Source: Doryteuthis pealeii | Lineage: Eukaryota; Mollusca; Cephalopoda; Myopsida; Loliginidae | Direction: 5' to 3' | Assembly (NCBI GenBank): GCA_023376005.1 | Contig: CM042145.1 | Span: 14,238,993 to 14,302,992 of the forward strand | Length of the DNA: 64,000 nt | Part shown: positions 27,201 through 36,062 of the stretch, piece by piece | Position numbering within the stretch: the stretch's first letter is position 1 | Layout: the number at the start of each line of letters is the position of its first letter | Made by a program: the position numbers and the translations under genes | The notes under the pieces: model-generated | What the model saw: only the letters and a program-made list of their open reading frames with translations | Database searches by the model: none | What the model was told of the DNA's origin: nothing

Positions 27201-30200
27201 TAATATTAGAACTTCTTTCTCTAAGACATTAGGGTGAAAAAATGGCATCCCCGCCCCGCAATTTTATTCTTTGCCTGTTGTAGTCATTTATCTATGTAGT
27301 TCTCAGAATTTTACATTTTCTACTTTTAAAACTGTCAAAAAATAATTTCTTTTTTCAGGTGGACGAAAGCCCATGATAATTTAGGCAGGTTGAAAATTTC
27401 TAAAGATTCTATAAAGCAAATGGTTGCTGAATCAACAGCAAGACTTAGGTAAGTAGTTAATGTTTTTTATTATTTAAAATTTTGTTAGTTTCACTTGACA
27501 TTCTACACTTTCATAATCTTTTTATCACATTATCATTTCTTATATTCTGAATATAGAAATGTCAACAATAAAATCTTTCTTGGTGCAATTGAAAATATAA
27601 CAAAAATAGACCATACATTTATATTATTACTGTACGCTATTCATGTTCCTGACACTAATACATTATTCTATGTACTAGACATGAGACTTTGATGAGTTGT
27701 GGTGCACCTGAGTACTGTACACAATAAATTTAATTATTATTATTATCCAGAATTATACTGATATAATATAGGTGATAAGGAAAACAGAAGATACATTACT
27801 TTGACTTTTCTTTTTTACTTTGTTCCTCAAGGTCTTTGAAAAAAGAAAAAGAAAAAAAAATAGCTAAAGTTATGTTAATGTATTTTCTGTTTTTCTTATC
27901 ACCTATGTTCTATCTGTGTAATTCTGGATGGCCTAGTGTTGTATATATTTGCATTTTTGTTATATTTTTAATTGCATCAAATAGCAAAGTATTTTGGTTA
28001 CTTGAACAGTAAGTTCAGTTCACTGTGTGTTGCTTCAAAACAATCATCATCTCTATTTTTTTTTTTTTTCAATTAATAACCACAGAAATATTTATTCTAC
28101 TTGGACATTAGAAAGTGAAATGGTTAAAAATCTTTTGAAAAATTACCACAAAAGAATTATTTAAATAACAAAGTTACTATATAAATCAATTGAGAACTGC
28201 TTATTTGATTTATTATCATGACTCAAAACTTTGCATCTGATGATAAAGTTAGAATAGATTTTTAGATAATTAGAAAAACAAACATATTCTGGACACATTT
28301 TAGTGGGTCAAAAGTTTTGCAATGGAGGCGCATGGTCTAATGGTTAGAGTCGTAGGAAATGGACTTGTCAACCCAAGTTCAATTCCTGGACAAAGCTGTT
28401 TGCATTTCACATGGTGCTAAAACCCTTGGGAAAGGTATGAATCCAATTCTCCCTCCAGCTATGAGTAAATAGCAGGGCAGACTGGGCTCTTTTACCATGG
28501 CTAGGTAACCAGTCTAGGAGAAGGAAAACTCTGAATTCAAACCTGTTAAACACCGCTTAAGAAATTGACCTTGTGTCACATCCTGCCCGTGCGGAGGGGT
28601 TGGTCAAAATATATTTTAGTTATGTGAGGCACAATTTGGTAGCCTTGGATGCTTTTGCCGAGGTTGTGAAGGTGATGAACCACACTGGACTGTGATGCCA
28701 ACCTTGCCTGATACTCTCTAAGCACTACTCACTAGATTTGCTTCTATGGGTTGGGGCATGGACTGTGAATCCACAGTTTTAGGCCTGCCCGGCCCTGCCA
28801 GATGGTCAAGGTTCTTGCTACCCATGCAAAATTTTTTGAACCGTCCGATTACTGTGATCAACTGCACTTTCACCTTTTTCACAACAGATGATTTTGGTTG
28901 CTTCTGCAGTGTTATGTCCCAATTCAAAATCGTAAAGTATGAGTTCCTGAATTAGACTGCGTTGCATGTTTATCTATGCAAATTATAAATCACACATTAT
29001 GAAGTAATGGATAACATGTCAATGCACCAATTACCATGATACTACCAACCATAGTGGGTACTTTTCCATAGCTTGAACTGCTTCAGTCATATGATATACA
29101 CGCTGCTAACTAGCATGTACCAAAAAATTGCAAAACTTTTGACTCGCCCTAGCATTTTGTTAAAAAGGGCTTTTTACTAATATCAAAGGATTCTTTTTTT
29201 CATTCAATAAGATGCATATACAAGAAAATATGTATTTACACAAATTCGGGTGTAGAATAATATCACTTTGATGGCAATGAAAATTTAATAATTATTTTTA
29301 TTTATTCATTTATTTTCAGAGATGGCTGTGATGTTTTATTCCAGAATCTGGAACAAGAAAATATTCCCTTATTGATATTTTCCGCAGGTCTAGGAGATAT
29401 CATCAGTGAGATTCTAGATCAACAATCTCAAGTTTATCCCAACATGAAGATTGTCTCCAATTTCATGAAGTTTGATGAACAGGTATAAAAAAACAAAAAA
29501 ATATGATATTGTATAGAATCCAATTCTCTATTTTTGTATATTAAACAAAGACAAAAAACACTAATACATTTGTGTGTCATGTGACTCCTAATTTACTATA
29601 TATAAGTGGCGCTCGTTATTTTCATAAGAAATGGACTTGGCAACCCAAGTTCAAACCCAGAATGAGGTTGTTTGCATTTTGTTAATATCCTTAGGGAAGG
29701 TATGAATTCAATTATTCTCCCTCCAGCTAAGGATACATAGTAAGGCAGATTGGGCTCTTTAATCTTGATATGGCAACCAATCTAGCGGAAGGAAAACTGA
29801 ATTTAAACCAGCTGTACTCCACTTAAAAATTGATCTTGTGTCCTATCCTTCTCATAACAGAGGGGTGTGGTAAATATATACATAAGTATATATAGAAGAT
29901 GTAGAAACACTTAAGTTTTCAGTCTGAAGTCTGTGGAGTGGACTATTGTCAGTATCAGCCAGACAGTGAGGAAGTCTATCTCCTTTTTCACTAGCACTAA
30001 ATCAGGGAGATTTTTTTTTGTTTTTGTGTCTGAGATGGAGTACCACACCTGAGCAATGTCTTAATATTTAAGAAGCTAGTGTAAACTATGGACTTGGCAT
30101 TTTGGGCTGCTTAAGAAAGTGTAAAAATAAAGATGGGGAGAGTATATTAAAAAAAGTATCTTCTAGCTATTTGTGTGGGCATTGACTATTCATGGAAAGT

Positions 30201-30283
30201 AAACATTGTAAGTACGTCTAGCTAAACAAAATCAGTTGTCTGTACAAGTTGTCTCTTATATGTGTGTGTGTATGTGTATATAT

Positions 30284-30320
<37 letters not shown>

Positions 30321-33300
30321 CTGTTTATAATATATATTGTTTGGGATTTAGTATGAAGCATTAGGTATGAAATATAAGAAACTCAGTTTTTTAATGTTAA
30401 GTTTCATTTTATTTCGTTGAATTTTCGGGGACGTTTGCGCCTCTTCATCGGAATTCTTAGACTGATTGGTTTGGTTGTCCTGGCATTTTTTATATGCTTG
30501 TTTGTTGGAGCTAGTAGTATCATCTGTTGTGACCTCATTGGGTGGTGTGTGGGCGGTCGCTGTTAATGACCTCCTTTCTTCTTTGTTGCCGCTACTTGTG
30601 TATTTGTTTTGTGCAGGTGTATTAATTGGTTTGTTTTTAGTTATAACAACCCCTCTGCATGAGCAGGATGTGACACAAGGTCAATTTCTTAAGTAGAGTT
30701 TTAACAGGTTTGAATTCAGTTTTCCTTCTAGACTGGTTACCTGGCCAAGGTTAAAGAACCCAATCTGCCCTACTATTTTACTCATAGCTGAAGGTAGAAT
30801 AGTTGGATGCATACTTTTCCAAAGGATATTAGCACTATGTGAAATGCAATCAGTCTTGTCTAGGATTTGAACTCTGGTCGATGAACTCTGGTCGTCTCTT
30901 TATAAGAGGAGTGGGATCATTATATGGAATGGTGACTTCATTGATATAAAATGTTACATTTGTGTATAATGCAACCACACCTGATTCTGATACAAAAGGA
31001 GTGGTTCTAGATTTTGATCTACCAGGAATTATATAATTCTTTTAAATACAATATTCTGATGTTTTAGATGAATCAATATGTAAAATGAATGTAAATCAAG
31101 TGGAATTTTTATTTTACTGCTTTTGGTTTAGTTTCTATGGGCGGCAAAATAACCATTTTCTCCATTTTGAAGGGCCTATAACTATGAAAGTCCATGAAAT
31201 AGAGGTAAAATATCTTTGTGTGTCAGGGACACTAAATTTCATTCAGATGATGAGATGTTTTCTCAGGATGCAAAGTTATAAAGTGACAAGTTTGATTACT
31301 GACTTGTGTCGTGAAAATCCGAGCAAATTTCAAGAGATAATAATTCTTGAACTTATAGTTCAAATGAATTTTCTATTTTCAGGTTTTGTTTTTCTTGAGT
31401 CCGTATTACAATGTAATGTCTCATCAAAATCTGAGATCACCATTGTTATTGATAGCAAATGACCAATATATATGTGCCTATGTCGTGTCTATGTGTAACC
31501 GCGTGCAGCAACGTCCGGTTGACATCGCTACACATCGTATCACCCACCCCCACCCGCCCATAATATACAACATTTGCAATCTTATAGTTAATATTATTCA
31601 TCTGCACTCCTCAACTAACACAACCCAGCTATATACAACATACATAACCTACACATCCGACAGAAAAAAAACATACACACACACACATACATGCACAGGC
31701 ACAAGCGCTCGCACGTAAGCGCTGTTAAAATACCACACACTCACAGATCAACGTATTATGTGTGTGACCAGTTACTATGCGTACGCAACCTTTATGCAGC
31801 CCATAACACTCTCACACATTCAATTCAGTCCACTATTGAATTTTTTGAAATTTTTTGTAATTTTTTCGATTTCCTTACATTTGAACATCTTCACCTGATG
31901 ATTGCATCGCATGAAACCAATATGGTTGTGATTGTTCCTTTGTCACCTAATAAATAGATATGTAAAACGATAAATATTTTATAAAGTCCACAAAAAAGGT
32001 TTGAATTTTGTTTCAAAACAATTTTTTTTTTATTTAATTCGATGTGACACAGATGTGTATATACAGCAATCCACTCCTACCACAGGGAGAAGAGTCACCA
32101 ATCTGAAATAAGCAGATGAAAGAACTAACAAATATATCCCCCACTTAACCACTCTTACTACACCCGTGGGGGTAGGGAAAAAAGAGAAGAGAAAAAAAGA
32201 AAGAACTTATATGTATGGAATCAGAAAGATACATCTCAGCTTGAGGAAAATTTTTTAAGAATCTGAAATGTGTTGTCGAATTAAATTTAAAAAATCTTTA
32301 AAAACAAAATTCAAACTTTTTTGCAGACCTTCTTTATTATGAAATATATATATATTCTTTTTTTTTTCTGCAAAAGTTGAATGTTATTTTTTTTAAATCT
32401 CTGCAATTGAAATAAATTTACAAACAAATAAAGATTTTAACAATTTGTAAAATCAATTTTTTTAATTTTCTTATTTAGAATTTAATGATTGGCTTTGAGG
32501 ATGAAATCATTCATACATTCAACAAGAATGAAAATGCTGTTCACAAATCAGCATACTTTGAACAGTTGAAAACACGTTCTAACATCATTCTAATGGGAGA
32601 TTCTATGGGAGATCTACACATGGCTGATGGGGCGCAAGAAAATTCAGCTCAACTCAAGATTGGCTACTTGAATGAAAAGGTCAGATTTTATAAGTTTCTC
32701 GCTTTCCATGGATTTTTCGGACCATATGACCTTTAGGCACCCCTTTTTAATCTCAATTAAGAAAGGACATGTTTTTCATTTACACCATTAATATCCGGTT
32801 GTTTTAACAGACGATTTTTAGATTTAAAAAAAAAAATTATAAAACTAACCCCTAACTCTAAACAACCGGATATTGACGGTGTAAATGAAAAACATGTCCT
32901 TTCTTAATCGAGATCAAAAAGAGGTGCCTAAAGGTAATATGGTCTGAATTTTCTATAAAATAAGATTAATCTTTGATTTAATAAATAACACAAAATGAAT
33001 TGTAATACTAGGGTGAGTTAAAGTTTTACAATATCTAGTAACTTGAGGTGCAATTCAGCAGCTTCCAATGCATTTGCCAAGATTCTGAAAGTGACAAACT
33101 ACACTAGACTGAGATGGAAAGTTTGACAGATGCTGGATTTGCCTCTATGATTTAAAGCACAGCTTCAGTGTTGCATAATTGTATGGTGGCGTAGGGTTTT
33201 GACAACACCCTGTAGTGAGAATTCTAAGTTTGTTTTCAGATCAGGGAATGAAAAACTACCGGACGGTTAGAATATCGCAAGTCACGTGAGACTTAGTTAA

Positions 33301-34865
33301 GTCAGTTTCAGCCAAGATGTGACGCAGTGCAGACGTGTGACTGCGGGGCTGAGCTCAATCCGCGTGAATAGTTATTACATGACTTTAAAAGAACTAAGAA
33401 GTTAGGTTAGTAGAAGTCCAGCTAGAATTAGATGACAGACACGGCGACTGGCCAATAGAAGTAAAGATCCAACATGGCGACTCAACAAAGATAGAATGAA
33501 GAACAAGTAAGTAAACAACTGTCAATCTATCTGTCTCTCTCTCTCTCTCTGTCTCTATCTCACTCTCTATCACATAAGAACTCTTGTTTATATACCCACA
33601 AGGAATGGAGTACATAACATCAGAATCCATGTTTTTAGGCCTGACTGATTGTCAAAGTTCTTGCAACCTGAACAAAATTTCTTGAGCCATCTGGTTACTG
33701 ATCAATTGTGCCTTCACCTTTTGCACAACAAATGTTTTTGGTTGTTTCCGCAGTGTTATGAACCAGGTGTAGTGTAATTATTATGGTCTATGGAGAATTT
33801 GGATTGAAAAGAAAACGGTAATCGGATTTCTGAAGAAAGAGAAGAAAAAAAGAAATTAAAGTTTAGAATTCTAAACACTCAATGTATGTCAGCCAGTGAC
33901 TGGTCAATGACCCCTGAACTAGATTAAAAAGAAAAAAAAACGGAAGTCCCAAATTTTCTGCAGAAGAGTGAAACCATGTCCCTTCCCCCACCCCCGGGTC
34001 GACAAACAGAAGTAAAGGAAACTCACCCTTTTTTGGCTGGGCTCTGATCGAAGACAGACATAATTTTTCAAGTTCCCCCATGATGTGTTTCGGCTGTCAT
34101 TGAAAAGCGTGCATAGTAGTAACGAACGTGATTTATGATAGAGAGAGAGTAAGGTCAAACTGTTCTATCTCTCTGAAAAAAAAACCCCATGAACCTAGAA
34201 AGAAAAATGACTCCTTTTTGACTCTGCGACTTTTGTATGTTAGTTTTTGTTTGGACACATAGCCTATGTGAATGTTGTCTGTCTGTGACCTATGAGCTAA
34301 CGACTACTACTAGTACTACTCGACTCAAGCCTTATGTTACACCAGGTCTAAATTGTAAAGCATAAGTTTCTGAATTAGACTACATTGCACATTCATCTGT
34401 GCAACTTTCAAATCACACATGGAGTGTAGTAATGAACAATGTGACAGTGCACCAACTATCATAATACTACCAACCAAATTCCACAGCTTGAATTGCTTTA
34501 GTCACATTTGATGTATGTATCACAAACTAGTATGTATCAAAATAATGCAAAACTTTTGATTTGCTCTAGTATTTTAAAATTTCATTTCATAAATTTTTGA
34601 TTATAGAAACAGTAAGAGTAATTTTTTTTAAATTCATCTTATATAAAATTAAAGGATAATTGAATTTTTATGTTGTATAATTAAAAAATGTTAATTTGCA
34701 TATGTTTATATGTATTAATGCATGAAAAATAAATTGTTTTTTTTTTCTTTTTCTTTTCAGATTGAGGAGTCTCTTGAGAAATACAAGAAATCTTATGATA
34801 TTGTTTTGGTTAAGACTGAAAATATGGATTTGGCCAATGCCATTGTTTCAAAAATCATCAAATGA
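7754..34865 (+). CDS. NT5C3: Cytosolic 5'-nucleotidase III (pyrimidine 5'-nucleotidase), nine-exon gene model
   Basis: HAD-superfamily phosphatase that removes the 5' phosphate from pyrimidine nucleoside monophosphates (and 7-methyl-GMP in some family members). Coding exons: 7754-7858, 20423-20521, 22323-22392, 24362-24408, 25906-25991, 27359-27448, 29320-29482, 32479-32679, 34761-34865. All junctions are GT-AG, phases match, and the total is 966 nt (321 residues plus TGA), near the vertebrate long form. HAD motif I is DFDHTLS (D72 nucleophile, D74 acid/base), motif II is IFSAG (S187), and the metal-binding motif is GDSMGD (D261, D265). From exon 2 on, residues align colinearly with vertebrate NT5C3A, including VEWWTK, KIVSNFM, NIILMGDS and LKIGYLN. 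It is convergent with prohibitin. Exons 2-9 are secure; the first exon and the true start are less certain. Members of the NT5C3A/NT5C3B pair cannot be separated here. Confidence 0.93.
8180..8742. mobile_element. 563-bp foldback element with exact 8-bp duplication
   Basis: Inverted arms of about 80 bp begin ggaccaagtaaccaataagc. The exact duplication AATGTATA lies at 8172-8179 and 8743-8750. Related copies start at 39536 and 49671. The 77-codon frame at 8561 is repeat sequence, not a gene. Confidence 0.75.
8843..9370 (+). repeat. Dispersed repeat D
   Basis: Shares ggtatgacactaaactgcat, gagtgtggagtacccctt and aatagatctgtttaaaaatt with 12055-12410, 21488-22030, 48005-48270 (reverse) and 55145-55290. 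No coding capacity. Confidence 0.7.
9670..9930 (+). mobile_element. SINE family B
   Basis: Shares aggaaatggaattggcaacc, gttcaaatcctgga, agctatgggtaaatagt and accttgtgttgcatcctt with other copies. A C10 tract interrupts it. It lies in NT5C3 intron 1. Confidence 0.7.
12055..12410 (+). repeat. Dispersed repeat D
   Basis: Contains gagctctggggagtgtggag, tcccaggtccactctgaccc and aatagatctgtttcaaaatt. A G10 tract lies near its start. Confidence 0.7.
14060..14140. repeat. Short palindrome
   Basis: About 34-bp arms (ttggtaatctaaacattagc and its inverse) with a 10-base loop, in NT5C3 intron 1. Related to the foldback at 39749. Confidence 0.7.
14383..14762 (+). mobile_element. SINE family B with divergent 3' half
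   Basis: The head and body match family B up to about 14575. The rest (gtcggtcgttgattgggttt onward) is not in the other copies, so this is a variant subfamily or a junction with another repeat. Confidence 0.6.
15131..15418 (+). mobile_element. SINE family B
   Basis: Contains ttgtaatggttatcattgta, gttcaaatcctag, ccttgggaaaggtataaat and cttgtgtcacatcctctcct. Complete but diverged. Confidence 0.7.
15560..15850 (+). repeat. Dispersed repeat pair member
   Basis: Second copy of the 60-325 unit. Short frames over it are non-coding. Confidence 0.5.
16449..16660 (+). mobile_element. SINE family B, 3'-truncated
   Basis: The head gaggcactgatggtgtaatgg and body (gttgggaaaggcatgaatcc) match. The match fades after 16660. 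Confidence 0.6.
18449..18560 (-). mobile_element. SINE family B fragment
   Basis: The minus strand carries the head (agatagtgtaatggttatca) and the segment gcatttcattttgtactaat. It is bordered by a G12 tract on the left. Confidence 0.5.
19008..19245. mobile_element. Short element with ttaactcttaa ends
   Basis: A 240-bp unit shared with 48464-48700; both end in ttaactcttaa and its complement. Internal landmarks are tttctaagtccagagc and gggtggaatgaggtggtata. Confidence 0.6.
20423..20521 (+). CDS. NT5C3: NT5C3 exon 2 (33 codons)
   Basis: The acceptor is tttttacag and the donor is gtagga. It encodes IPELGSSNVHIANISKVNDL and 13 more residues, aligning with the vertebrate MPEF...KLQ segment. Ile stands where the short vertebrate isoform has its initiator Met, so translation must start upstream. 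Confidence 0.9.
21065..21245 (-). mobile_element. Second 5S-rRNA-derived SINE copy, inverted
   Basis: The minus strand has the same 5S core (gttaagcagcaatgagcatg; aatacttagatgggtgac) and the same tail (gcaacctgatatcaaaatga) as the copy about 0.7 kb away. Sharing a non-5S tail shows this is a SINE family rather than a lone 5S pseudogene. Confidence 0.68.
21488..22030 (+). repeat. Dispersed repeat D interrupted by the 5S SINE
   Basis: Matches other D copies before 21767 and after 21951 (gcattaactaaccccaaaca), with the 5S-derived SINE between. Confidence 0.7.
21768..21950 (+). mobile_element. 5S-rRNA-derived SINE with target-site duplication
   Basis: Positions 21783-21850 match the middle of metazoan 5S rRNA, including the box A/IE region around gttaagcagcgatgagcctg and the box C stretch aatacttagatgggtgacc. 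A non-5S tail follows (gcaacctgatatcagaatga). It is flanked by near-identical 15-bp duplications at 21753-21767 and 21951-21965 (13 of 15 bases), as expected for LINE-driven insertion. It interrupts a separate dispersed repeat in an NT5C3 intron. Confidence 0.72.
22323..22392 (+). CDS. NT5C3: NT5C3 exon 3 with HAD motif I
   Basis: The acceptor is cctgtttcag and the donor is gtaagt. It encodes VISDFDHTLSRHTYNNKTCS and following residues. Motif I contains the nucleophile Asp and the general acid/base Asp. The exon ends after one base of a Ser codon. Confidence 0.93.
22741..23223 (-). mobile_element. TIR element with TGTAG ends
   Basis: Ends tgtagtataa and ttacgctaca form 10-bp inverted termini (9 of 10). 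The body matches the copy at 33768 in reverse. The 68-codon frame at 22898 is not a gene. Confidence 0.6.
24220..24293. repeat. TA/CA microsatellite
   Basis: Mixed TATA, ACAC and TATG runs in the intron before NT5C3 exon 4. Confidence 0.9.
24362..24408 (+). CDS. NT5C3: NT5C3 exon 4
   Basis: A 47-nt exon with acceptor tctttgaag and donor gtaaga. It completes the split Ser and encodes VLDNSPHLPEDFRVK, aligning with the family's IIDN segment. It ends in phase 0. Confidence 0.88.
25349..25425 (+). mobile_element. SINE family A, terminal fragment
   Basis: The plus strand carries ggatagactcccttgttgtc and ggccactctgccaacttta, the end of the family A tail, in an NT5C3 intron. Confidence 0.5.
25906..25991 (+). 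CDS. NT5C3: NT5C3 exon 5
   Basis: The acceptor is cttaccag and the donor is gtatgt. It encodes AAELRDKYYPIEIDPSLDNE onward to KMVE and the first two bases of Trp136. KYYPIEIDP matches the family's KYYAIEVDP. Confidence 0.93.
26476..26923. mobile_element. hAT-type MITE
   Basis: Ends caggggttgacaaacttg and, reversed, caagggttggccagatctgg. Flanked by gtctagat and gtttagat, one mismatch in an 8-bp hAT-like target duplication. Short frames inside are not conserved. Confidence 0.68.
27359..27448 (+). CDS. NT5C3: NT5C3 exon 6
   Basis: The acceptor is cttttttcag and the donor is gtaagt. It encodes WTKAHDNLGRLKISKDSIKQ and MVAESTARL, the helical cap region, and ends with two bases of an Arg codon. 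Confidence 0.92.
28301..29152 (-). mobile_element. Mariner-derived element with nested SINE and transposase relic
   Basis: Same TIRs (gtgggtcaaaagttttgc; gggcgagtcaaaagttttgc on minus). Within it the minus strand encodes a relic reading VIGRFKKFCMGSKNLDHL then GPGRPKTVDSQSM (about 28760-28860), which resembles the helix-turn-helix region of mariner transposases. A family B SINE sits at 28324-28612. Confidence 0.75.
28324..28612 (+). mobile_element. tRNA-derived SINE, family B
   Basis: Head with box A-like tggtctaatggttagagtc and box B-like gttcaattcc, a body with cccttgggaaaggtatgaat and agcagggcagactgggctc, and the 3' end gaccttgtgtcacatcctgc. It has inserted into a mariner MITE, so it is the younger of the two. 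It is the best-preserved of about a dozen copies. Confidence 0.8.
29320..29482 (+). CDS. NT5C3: NT5C3 exon 7 with HAD motif II
   Basis: The acceptor is tattttcag and the donor is gtataa. It encodes 54 whole codons, including PLLIFSAGLGDIISEIL (motif II Ser187) and NMKIVSNFMKFDEQ. Confidence 0.94.
29604..29882 (+). mobile_element. SINE family B
   Basis: Body landmarks aagaaatggacttggcaacc, gttcaaacccagaatgagg, aaggatacatagtaaggcag and gatcttgtgtcctatccttc. It lies just after NT5C3 exon 7. Confidence 0.65.
29929..30055 (-). mobile_element. SINE family A, 3' portion
   Basis: Matches the tail of the family (agtctatctcctttttcact, ggagtaccacacctgagc). The tRNA-like head is missing. Confidence 0.6.
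30257..30322. repeat. TG/TA microsatellite
   Basis: TGTG followed by interrupted (TA)n in an NT5C3 intron. Confidence 0.9.
30640..30882 (-). mobile_element. SINE family B
   Basis: The reverse complement shows gaccttgtgtcacatcctgc, the cccaatctgccctac complement and cctagacaagactgatt-like body. The tRNA head is lost. Confidence 0.65.
31483..31965 (+). mobile_element. Second ribozyme-associated repeat, CA-rich
   Basis: Stands out by lower AT content, C-rich and ACAC tracts (31660-31690), and the hammerhead near its right end. No TIRs, TSD or coding capacity was recognised. Boundaries are approximate. Confidence 0.35.
31883..31937 (+). ncRNA. Hammerhead ribozyme candidate
   Basis: The core CUGAUGA is at 31895-31901 and GAA at 31913-31915. 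Stem I inner is UCAC (31891-31894) with GUGA (31928-31931); stem I outer is GAACA (31883-31887) with UGUUC (31933-31937), across a 3x1 internal loop. Stem II is UGC/GCA with triloop AUC and a U-U mismatch next to the core. Stem III is ACCA/UGGU with triloop AUA (31916-31926). The triplet is GUU and the predicted cut follows U31927. The mismatch at the base of stem II is the weak point. It lies on the sense strand of an NT5C3 intron. Confidence 0.6.
31985..32332. mobile_element. TIR/foldback element in NT5C3 intron
   Basis: aaaaaaggtttgaattttg near 31995 pairs with caaaattcaaacttttttg near 32310. Inside lies purine-rich aaaaagagaagagaaaaaaa. Confidence 0.5.
32479..32679 (+). CDS. NT5C3: NT5C3 exon 8 with the acidic metal-binding motif
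   Basis: The acceptor is ttatttag and the donor is gtcaga, a non-consensus +3 base. It has 67 codons, including NIILMGDSMGDLHMADG (metal-binding Asp261/Asp265) and LKIGYLNEK. A foldback MITE starts about 37 bp past this donor. Confidence 0.94.
32717..32947. mobile_element. Foldback MITE just after NT5C3 exon 8
   Basis: About 90-bp inverted arms starting tcggaccatatgacctttag and ending ggtaatatggtctga. The arms share aaggacatgtttttcattta and its complement. A twin interrupts a SINE at 43966. Flanked by attttt/attttc. Confidence 0.8.
33007..34569 (-). mobile_element. Mariner-derived element carrying two later insertions
   Basis: TIRs at 33009 (gggtgagttaaagttttac) and 34567. Family sequence is broken by an unknown insert at about 33155-33622 and by a TIR element at 33768-34341. 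It lies in the last NT5C3 intron. Confidence 0.7.
33768..34341 (+). mobile_element. TIR element with TGTAG ends inside a mariner
   Basis: Starts tgtagtgtaattattatggt and ends cttatgttaca. It is flanked by ccagg copies in mariner sequence. Confidence 0.65.
34761..34865 (+). CDS. NT5C3: NT5C3 terminal coding exon
   Basis: The acceptor is ttcttttcag. It encodes IEESLEKYKKSYDIVLVKTE and 14 more residues, ending KIIK-TGA. LEKY..SYDIVLV is the family's C-terminal strand. Confidence 0.94.
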   Translation: MEESLEKYKKSYDIVLVKTENMDLANAIVSKIIK

Positions 34866-35148
34866 GGAAGAAAAATAATTTAAAAAAAAAATGAAATTGT
34901 ACATTTTTCATTAAGCGAAAAGAAAGTTGCCTCTTCATAAAACTTTCTTTGTAATTTTTAAAATCTTATTCTTGCACAGCTTTTTCTTTTCAAATTTTCT
35001 CTTTCTCTTCACACAGGTCAGTTATCAGATTTTGCTAGGGGCCATTTTTAGACGTTGAATCTTGCAAAATATTTTTTTTACATAATAAGCAAATTAAGGA
35101 AATTATAAATTCTTATGGGTAATTTTCTTTTTAGAACAGACTGCTGTT

Positions 35149-35154
35149 AATAAA
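35149..35154 (+). terminator. Candidate polyadenylation signal for NT5C3
   Basis: AATAAA lies 284 bp after the stop codon. Another AATAAA occurs at 35490-35495. Which one is used cannot be told from sequence. Confidence 0.4.
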
Positions 35155-35991
35155 GAAGTTTATGAGAAAGAAAAGGTTCAAACTAATAAAATAGTTGTTA
35201 GATATTAATGATTGCTTTCATATCTGTTGCTTGGAAGAAAAGAAAAAAAGAGGCTATATGATAGTATTGACTATCCACATTTATACATAATCCACCTTTT
35301 CATGATTAATCTTTCATGGGCAGATAATTTTTTAAAATCCTTGTAGAGTGGGCAAATCATTTTCAGAAATTTTGCAAAATAGGAGGGTATGTTTAAACAA
35401 GTCAATTAATCATATATAAAAAAAACAAAACGAATGAAACATGCTAATTTGATGAGCAATTGTGTGTCATAAAACAATAGCATGAAAAGAATAAAGCACT
35501 CACTTTTAATTATATTTTGCAAAACAAACGTTACACAATTCTACACCACAGTGGGGCCTCCTAGCAATGTTTCTATACATTAACATTGAATTGATCAACG
35601 AGCATACAATATGAAAATGCCTTACATTTAGCTAAGAGGACAAAAATATCACTCTGCCTGTGCATTGTTGGTGATGAAAATGTCACGCTGCCTGCAAAAT
35701 GGTTAAAGTAGTGTATTTTTTATCATATGCTAAAAGAGGAATAGAAATAAAAAAAAAAATTTTTTTTAAATCCATTAATTGAAGATCATGAAATTAACAA
35801 AACTCATACAGCCAGCATTATAGCGTTTTTTTTTTTTTTTTAAATTGCATATTTTTTTGTCAAAATTTATTCACTAACATTTGCTAAAATCTATAAAATT
35901 ATATAATATAAAACTGCTGCCTAATGTCATGTATTTTCAGTTTTGTTATTCATATTAAAAATTTAACTCTTTATGATGTAACTATTGGTTA

Positions 35992-36062
35992 GGGGTGCCT
36001 CATGTGGTGTAATGGTTAGCAAGCCATTGTTAGTGAGTTCGATTCTCACTGGGTGCCCCATA
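35992..36062 (+). mobile_element. tRNA-like short repeat, family C
   Basis: Box A-like tggtgtaatggttagc and a perfect box B gttcgattc with the T-arm gtgag/ctcac. The anticodon arm is collapsed and the acceptor ends do not pair, so it is not a working tRNA. Relatives are at 37895-37965 (plus), 5955-6032 (minus) and perhaps 3995-4060 (plus). Confidence 0.5.

Noticed and set aside
30420..30462. Minus-strand CGATGAAGAGG...CCCCGAAAA resembling a ribozyme core
   Set aside because: The invariant core bases are not met (no CUGANGA) and stem III is absent.
35992..36062. Functional tRNA gene
   Set aside because: Box A and box B are good, but the anticodon arm is missing and the acceptor ends do not pair.
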